From contig DATFBY010000066.1 of NCBI GenBank assembly GCA_035253585.1, positions 1 through 10,881 on the forward strand: 10,881 nt of DNA, read 5' to 3'. The notes under the pieces are model-generated. The model did no database searches. It saw only the letters and a program-made list of their open reading frames with translations, and was not told the DNA's origin. Below, piece after piece: positions 7,099 through 10,881 of this stretch; position 1 is the stretch's first letter, and the number at the start of each line of letters is the position of its first letter. A program made the translations under genes and the position numbers. Source of the DNA: DATFBY01 sp035253585 (lineage in GTDB: Bacteria > Gemmatimonadota > Gemmatimonadetes > Gemmatimonadales > Gemmatimonadaceae).

Positions 7099-7149
7099 AG
7101 AGATCGTCAGACGTGTGTAGGCGAGTCGGAGCAAGTCCAGGGTGACCTC

Positions 7150-8028
7150 ATGGAGACGCGGGCGATGACAAACGTCGGTCCTTCCGGAGATGGTGGCGCA
7201 ATGGGCTCGACGATGCGCGGGATCGAAGTGCCCAGACCGGAAGGGTTGTTCGAGGGGCGCGGTGCACTCAGCGATGGCGGCAAGTACGTCTACTGCATCA
7301 TCAGGCAGAGCAAGCCGCGCGAGTTCGGGAACATCGGGATTGGCGAAGGCTCGAATCGCGTGTACACGGTTCACCACAAGGACCTGGCCGCCGTGGTGAG
7401 CGACACGCCGATCGTGATCTACGATCCGACGCGCGAGAACGTTCTGGCCCACGAGTTCGTGAACGAGACGGTGATGCGTGAGTTCACCGTCATCCCGATG
7501 TCCTTCGGCACCGTCTTCAGGTCGGAGGAGGACGTCTCCGAGCTGCTCCGCTCGACCTACCAGGCCTTCAACGACGTGCTCGACAAGATGCAGGACAAGA
7601 TCGAGTTCGGGTTGAAGGTGCTGTGGGACCGCGACAAGGTGATCGCCGAGATCGAGCGGTCGAACGACGAGATCCGCCGCCTCAAGGACGAGATCAGCCG
7701 CAACGCCCAGAGCTCGACGTACTTCGCGCGGATGCAGCTCGGCCGTCTGGTCGAGGGTGCGATCGAGGACATGGGGAACAGCTTCGTCGCCGACATCCAC
7801 GAGCAGCTGAAGCAGGTGGCGGTGGCGAGCCGGAGCAACAAGCCGATCGGCGACCGCATGATCCTGAACGCCGCCTTCCTGGTGGAGCGCGACCGCGACA
7901 AGGCCTTCGATGAGAAGGTGAAGGAAATCTCCCGCAAGTACGAGGAGCTCCTCACGTTCAAGTATACGGGCCCGTGGCCGCCGTACAATTTTGTGAATAT
8001 CAAGCTGAAGCTGGAACGGGCGGAATGA
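7150..8028 (+). CDS. Gas vesicle protein GvpF/GvpL family (first copy)
   Basis: This is an accessory protein for building gas vesicles, the protein-shelled buoyancy organelles. GvpF/L proteins are thought to bind GvpA during early assembly. The 292-aa protein has a KYVYCII start of the domain (residues 45-51), the strand KDLAAVVSDTP (77-87), the hallmark VIPMSFGTVF (114-123), a probable coiled coil at about 158-190 (IAEIERSNDEIRRLKDEI) and the typical C-terminal GPWPPYNFV (274-282). About 44 residues precede the domain and are Gly- and Pro-rich. The ATG at 7150 has an AGGGTG 5 nt upstream; ATGs at 7165, 7201 and 7213 would shorten this tail. GvpF and GvpL cannot be separated confidently without a tree. 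Repeat copy 2 begins about 7 nt after its stop. Confidence 0.93.
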   Translation: METRAMTNVGPSGDGGAMGSTMRGIEVPRPEGLFEGRGALSDGGKYVYCIIRQSKPREFGNIGIGEGSNRVYTVHHKDLAAVVSDTPIVIYDPTRENVLAHEFVNETVMREFTVIPMSFGTVFRSEEDVSELLRSTYQAFNDVLDKMQDKIEFGLKVLWDRDKVIAEIERSNDEIRRLKDEISRNAQSSTYFARMQLGRLVEGAIEDMGNSFVADIHEQLKQVAVASRSNKPIGDRMILNAAFLVERDRDKAFDEKVKEISRKYEELLTFKYTGPWPPYNFVNIKLKLERAE

Positions 8029-8032
8029 TTTC

Positions 8033-8125
8033 ATCGAGATTCGAGATTCGAGATTCGAGATTCGAAGGCACACCTGATGATCTCCGAATCCGCCGGCGAA
8101 TCTCGAATCTCGAATCTCGAATCTC
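8033..8125. repeat. Palindromic GAGATTC repeat element, copy 2
   Basis: Two perfectly complementary 29-nt arms (8036-8064 and 8097-8125), each with four GAGATTC or GAATCTC heptamers, flank a 32-nt centre. The centre carries CTCCGAATCCGCCG (8082-8095) in the same orientation as copy 1. Over 26 nt (ACACC...CCGCCG) the two centres differ at only three positions by eye. ATC also precedes the left arm, as in copy 1, while the right outer flank differs. It lies between gvpF and gvpG, and its right arm ends 10 nt before the gvpG ATG, so a hairpin here could affect translation or mRNA stability. There is no T-run. Confidence 0.97.
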
Positions 8126-8135
8126 TCTCTAGGTC

Positions 8136-8453
8136 ATGGGCCTCCTCACCTCAATCCTCTTCTTCCCCGTCACCGGCCCGGTCGCTGGGATCCGATGGTC
8201 GCTGGAGAAGGTGCAGCGGGTGGTGCAGGAGGAAATCACCGACGACACGAGCATCAAGCAGGAGCTGATGGAGCTTCAGATGCTCCTCGAGCTCGGTGAC
8301 ATCAGCGACGACGAATACGTCGAGCGCGAGCGCGCGCTCATGGAGCGGCTGCGCGACGTCAGATACTGGCGCGAACAGTTCGGCATGTCGGCGCCCGGCG
8401 GTCCGGTGCGCGTCGCGCGACAAGACGTAGCGGACGACCTCACGGAGGAGTGA
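8136..8453 (+). CDS. gvpG: Gas vesicle protein GvpG
   Basis: GvpG is a small accessory protein required for gas vesicle assembly. The 105-aa protein has the classic start MGLLTSILFFPVTGPVAGI, followed by a helical acidic stretch with the family pattern QELMELQMLLELGDISDDEY (residues 44-63) and ERERALMERL. The C-terminal 20 residues are low in conservation. The ATG at 8136 is fixed by the family N-terminus. The only Shine-Dalgarno-like bases are AGG in CTAGGTC, very close to the start, just after the repeat hairpin. The gene therefore may depend on coupling or on a leader shaped by the repeat. Its stop overlaps the GTG of the ATPase gene (GTGA). Confidence 0.93.
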   Translation: MGLLTSILFFPVTGPVAGIRWSLEKVQRVVQEEITDDTSIKQELMELQMLLELGDISDDEYVERERALMERLRDVRYWREQFGMSAPGGPVRVARQDVADDLTEE

Positions 8454-10375
8454 CCGCGGGCAAGCAGCGAGACCAGCGAGGACGCCACGCGCGCGGACTC
8501 GATCTCCTGCTCGACAGACTCCCCACCTGGATCCTCATCGGCGGCAAAGGCGGGGTCGGGAAGACCACGTGCGCCGCCGCGCTGGCGCAGCGCAGCGCGG
8601 CCCGCGGCGATACGACGCTCCTCCTCTCCACCGATCCGGCCCGCTCGTTAGGCGACGCACTCGGAAGCTCGTTAGGCGGCAGGCCCGCGCCGGTGCCCGG
8701 CCGGCCAGGACTGTACGCGTTTCAGCTCGATCCGGTCGCGGCCAGAGACGCGTTCCTCGACCGCTGGCGCGACGTCCTGGTCACGATCGTCGATCGCGGG
8801 ACGTATCTCGACCGCGAAGACATTTCCGGCCTCGTCGACGCCGCGCTCCCTGGTGCCGACGAAGCGATGGCGCTGCTGACGCTCCTCGATCTGGAGCGGG
8901 AAGGCGACTGGCGGCGCATCATCGTCGATACGGCGCCAACGGGGCACACGCTGCGCCTGCTCGAGCTTCCACGCACCTTCTCGGCGCTGGTCGCACTCCT
9001 CGACCTGATGCAGGAAAAGCATCGCTTCATGGTGCGAGCCCTGACCCATCGCTACGGCGTGGACGATGCCGACCGCTTTCTCGAGACGATCCGCCAACGC
9101 GTCGACGCGTTGCGTGAAACGCTCGGCGACCGCTCACGAGCCGCCATGGTAATGGTGACGCGGCCGGAGCCATTGGTGGTCGCCGAGACCGCACGATACC
9201 TCGAGGCATTGCCCGCGATGCCAATGTCACTGGCCGCGCTCGTAGTGAACGCGGTCCCGTCCAAGCCAGACCCGACGTCGGCAGCGGCGCTGGAGTCGCT
9301 CGAAAGAATCGCCGCCGATGTACCGCGTTTTTACGTGCCGCTCCTCACCGTGCCGCCGGTCGGGTTGGCCGGACTCGAGCAGTGGGCCGACGATGTCGTC
9401 GAGGGCAGCCCGTCACTCGTTAGGCAGCGACGATCGAACGGTGTGGAGGAGCGTCACCGAGCGGCAACCCATGCGACCGGTGAGGTGATGCTGCCGCTCC
9501 GGCCACTCACCATCGTTGGAGGCAAGGGTGGTGTGGGAAAGACCACGGTATCGTGTGCATTGGGGGTGGCAGCGGCTACGGCAGACGCGCCGGTGCTCGT
9601 CGTATCCACCGATCCCGCTCCGTCGGTGAGCGACGCGTTGGATCTGCCGGTAGGCGAAGAGCCGCTCGCAGTCCCGGGATGCGCGGGTCTTTTCGCCCAA
9701 CAGCTTGACGCCGCAGCCGCCTTTCATCGCTTCCGCGATCGATGGCGCGAGCGTGTGGATGAGCTGTTCGAGACGCTCTTCGGAGGCCGCATGGAGGCGG
9801 CGCACGACAGAAGGATCGTACGCGATCTACTCGCACTGGCGCCCCCCGGCATCGATGAGCTGTACGCGCTGGCCGCACTGGGCGAGACCCTCGCTCTGCG
9901 ACGCTACCACACGATCATCGTGGATCCGGCACCTACCGGTCACCTGCTCCGTCTCCTCGAGATGCCTTCGCTCGGACTGGAGTGGTCGCACCGCTTGCTC
10001 AGGCTCATGCTCAAGTACAAGCCGGTGTCCGGTCTCGGGGAGGCCGCCGAGGAGCTGCTGACTTTCGCCAAGCGCACGCGCGCGCTCGTTCAAATGTTGA
10101 GCGACAGCGATCGTTCCGTGCTGCTCTTGGTTTCGCTCGATGAGCCATTGGTGCGCATCGAGACCGCGAGGCTGATCGACGAGGCTGGCGCGCGCGGCGC
10201 GCAGGTTGGTGCGGTGCTGTGGAATCGCGTCGAGGACCGCGGGTCGCCCCTTCCCGTGGTGCCGACGCTGCCGCAGTTTGAGGCGCCCGCGGTGGTACCG
10301 CCGCCGCGGGGTGTCGCGGCGCTCCAAGCGTGGCGCGCGACGTGGCGCGTCCTCGAGACAGACACGCATGGCTGA
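8450..10375 (+). CDS. Tandem ArsA/Get3-type ATPase in the gas vesicle operon
   Basis: This 641-aa protein has two complete ArsA/Get3 ATPase halves. Half 1 has the deviant P-loop GGKGGVGKTT (residues 31-40), switch I STDPARSLGDAL (60-71) and switch II VDTAPTGHTLRLLELP (159-174). Half 2 has GGKGGVGKTT (357-366), STDPAPSVSDALDLP (386-400) and VDPAPTGHLLRLLEMP (491-506). A charged linker of about 30 residues joins them near 320-350. The known family members are bacterial ArsA, driving arsenite export, and eukaryotic Get3, targeting tail-anchored proteins. Only three cysteines are present (41, 369, 411), which does not fit the ArsA metalloid triad or the Get3 CxxC. Together with the neighbours this argues for a gas vesicle role, perhaps as a chaperone (inference). 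The GTG start overlaps the gvpG stop, with GGAGG just 1 nt upstream, and the 3' end overlaps the next gvp gene by 8 nt. Confidence 0.92.
   Translation: MTAGKQRDQRGRHARGLDLLLDRLPTWILIGGKGGVGKTTCAAALAQRSAARGDTTLLLSTDPARSLGDALGSSLGGRPAPVPGRPGLYAFQLDPVAARDAFLDRWRDVLVTIVDRGTYLDREDISGLVDAALPGADEAMALLTLLDLEREGDWRRIIVDTAPTGHTLRLLELPRTFSALVALLDLMQEKHRFMVRALTHRYGVDDADRFLETIRQRVDALRETLGDRSRAAMVMVTRPEPLVVAETARYLEALPAMPMSLAALVVNAVPSKPDPTSAAALESLERIAADVPRFYVPLLTVPPVGLAGLEQWADDVVEGSPSLVRQRRSNGVEERHRAATHATGEVMLPLRPLTIVGGKGGVGKTTVSCALGVAAATADAPVLVVSTDPAPSVSDALDLPVGEEPLAVPGCAGLFAQQLDAAAAFHRFRDRWRERVDELFETLFGGRMEAAHDRRIVRDLLALAPPGIDELYALAALGETLALRRYHTIIVDPAPTGHLLRLLEMPSLGLEWSHRLLRLMLKYKPVSGLGEAAEELLTFAKRTRALVQMLSDSDRSVLLLVSLDEPLVRIETARLIDEAGARGAQVGAVLWNRVEDRGSPLPVVPTLPQFEAPAVVPPPRGVAALQAWRATWRVLETDTHG
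8646..8677 (+). repeat. Two copies of over-represented octamer CGTTAGGC
   Basis: CGTTAGGC occurs at 8646-8653 and 8670-8677, both inside the ATPase gene and both using the rare leucine codon TTA. Further copies lie at 9418-9425, and as the complement GCCTAACG at 3141-3148 and 5488-5495. Five copies in 10.9 kb of GC-rich DNA is several-fold more than base composition predicts. It may be a genome-wide favoured word rather than a local element. Confidence 0.5.
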
Positions 10376-10881
10376 GCGGATCATCTACCTCTACGGCATT
10401 GTGCCGGCGTCGCTGTCGCTCGAAGGAGCACCGACGGGGTTGGATGACGGAAGGCTCGAGCTTGTTCGCAAAGGCGACATCGCGGCGCTCGTGTCGCGGC
10501 TGGACGCGAGCGCTTATCCGGTCGAAGTGGTGGAGGCGAACGTCGGCAACGTCGCGTGGGTCGGACCGCGAGCAGTGGCGCACGATCAGGTGCTGACGTG
10601 GGCTAGCGAAGCCGGGGCCGTGGTTCCGCTGCCGATGTTCACCCTCTATCGCGAAGCGAGCGCGCTCGATCAGATGCTCGCCGAGCGCGGGGAGAAGTTA
10701 CGACGGACTATCGCGCGCATAGGAGACGCTCAGGAATACGCGGTGCGTCTCTTTCGCCTGGACGACGTTTTGTCGTCGCGGCTCGTCGAGCTCAGCCCCA
10801 AGCTGGCGGAGCTCGATCGCGCCGCCCAGGCGGCGACACCTGGCCAGCGATATCTGTTGGAGCGAAAGGCCGAGACGGAGC
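10368..10881 (+). CDS. Gas vesicle protein GvpF/GvpL family (second copy, cut by right edge)
   Basis: This is the N-terminal 171 codons of a second GvpF/GvpL accessory protein; the frame is still open at the right edge. Family features are IIYLYGIVP at residues 5-13, KGDIAALVSRL (35-45), AHDQVL (71-76), VVPLPMFTLY (85-94), EYAVRLFRLDD (123-133) and the GQRYLLERK pattern (159-167). At the place where the first copy reads PMSFGTVF this one reads PMFTLY, so the paralogues have diverged in the core motif. The ATG at 10368 lies inside the end of the ATPase gene, overlapping it by 8 nt in another frame, so translation is likely coupled. It is much less similar to the first copy than a recent duplicate would be. 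Confidence 0.9.
   Translation, partial: MAERIIYLYGIVPASLSLEGAPTGLDDGRLELVRKGDIAALVSRLDASAYPVEVVEANVGNVAWVGPRAVAHDQVLTWASEAGAVVPLPMFTLYREASALDQMLAERGEKLRRTIARIGDAQEYAVRLFRLDDVLSSRLVELSPKLAELDRAAQAATPGQRYLLERKAETE

Noticed and set aside
6490..8073. A 527-codon open frame on the minus strand opposite gvpF and the DUF456 gene
   Set aside because: It is antisense to well-recognised proteins, is rich in Arg, His and Asp as expected of a GC-rich shadow frame, and its apparent start lies in the repeat element.
3261..8125. CRISPR array
   Set aside because: The repeats are contiguous 7-nt units arranged as inverted arms, without spacers and without cas genes.
8450..10375. Arsenite efflux ATPase ArsA
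   Set aside because: The cysteines needed for the ArsA metalloid site are not available, there is no arsB, arsR or arsD nearby, and the gene overlaps gas vesicle genes on both sides.

Overview
The window is about 10.9 kb of GC-rich bacterial chromosome, densely packed with genes. I suspect Gemmatimonadota. The reasons are the high GC content, the palindromic clusters of a GAGATTC heptamer between genes, repeated use of the octamer CGTTAGGC, and a gas vesicle cluster beside ordinary housekeeping genes. This is recognition rather than proof: no rRNA gene or other phylogenetic marker was tested.

Layout. Positions 1-1129 lie on the minus strand and hold an inositol-monophosphatase-family phosphatase followed, 28 nt downstream, by the start of a glutamate formimidoyltransferase that runs off the left edge. 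From 1171 every gene is on the plus strand: tryptophanyl-tRNA synthetase, a 91-aa zinc-ribbon protein, an MgtC/SapB-family membrane protein, then a palindromic repeat element. Next comes a tightly packed run: PilT/PilU-type ATPase, DapA-superfamily aldolase, membrane-embedded M28 peptidase and DUF456 membrane protein. Its junctions are 4-nt overlap, 1-nt gap and 1-nt overlap, so it is probably co-transcribed. The last third (7150 to the right edge) is a gas vesicle assembly module: a GvpF/GvpL protein, a second copy of the palindromic element, GvpG, a tandem ArsA/Get3-type ATPase, and a second GvpF/GvpL protein cut by the right edge. The structural shell gene gvpA and gvpN/gvpK are not in the window and may lie to the right.

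How the genes work together. GvpF/GvpL and GvpG are accessory proteins needed to assemble gas vesicles. A 641-aa double ATPase of the ArsA/Get3 family sits between gvpG and the second gvpF/L, overlapping both reading frames, so it looks like an integral part of the gas vesicle operon. It lacks the arsenite-binding cysteines of ArsA and the CxxC of Get3. I infer a chaperone or targeting ATPase for vesicle assembly. This is the best candidate for an undescribed function here.

The gaps between genes are short (about 41, 62, 77, 171, 51 and 107 nt) and no gene-free stretch exceeds 300 nt. The two largest gaps are mostly filled by the two palindromic repeat elements. I see no tRNA, rRNA, CRISPR array, insertion sequence or convincing intrinsic terminator.
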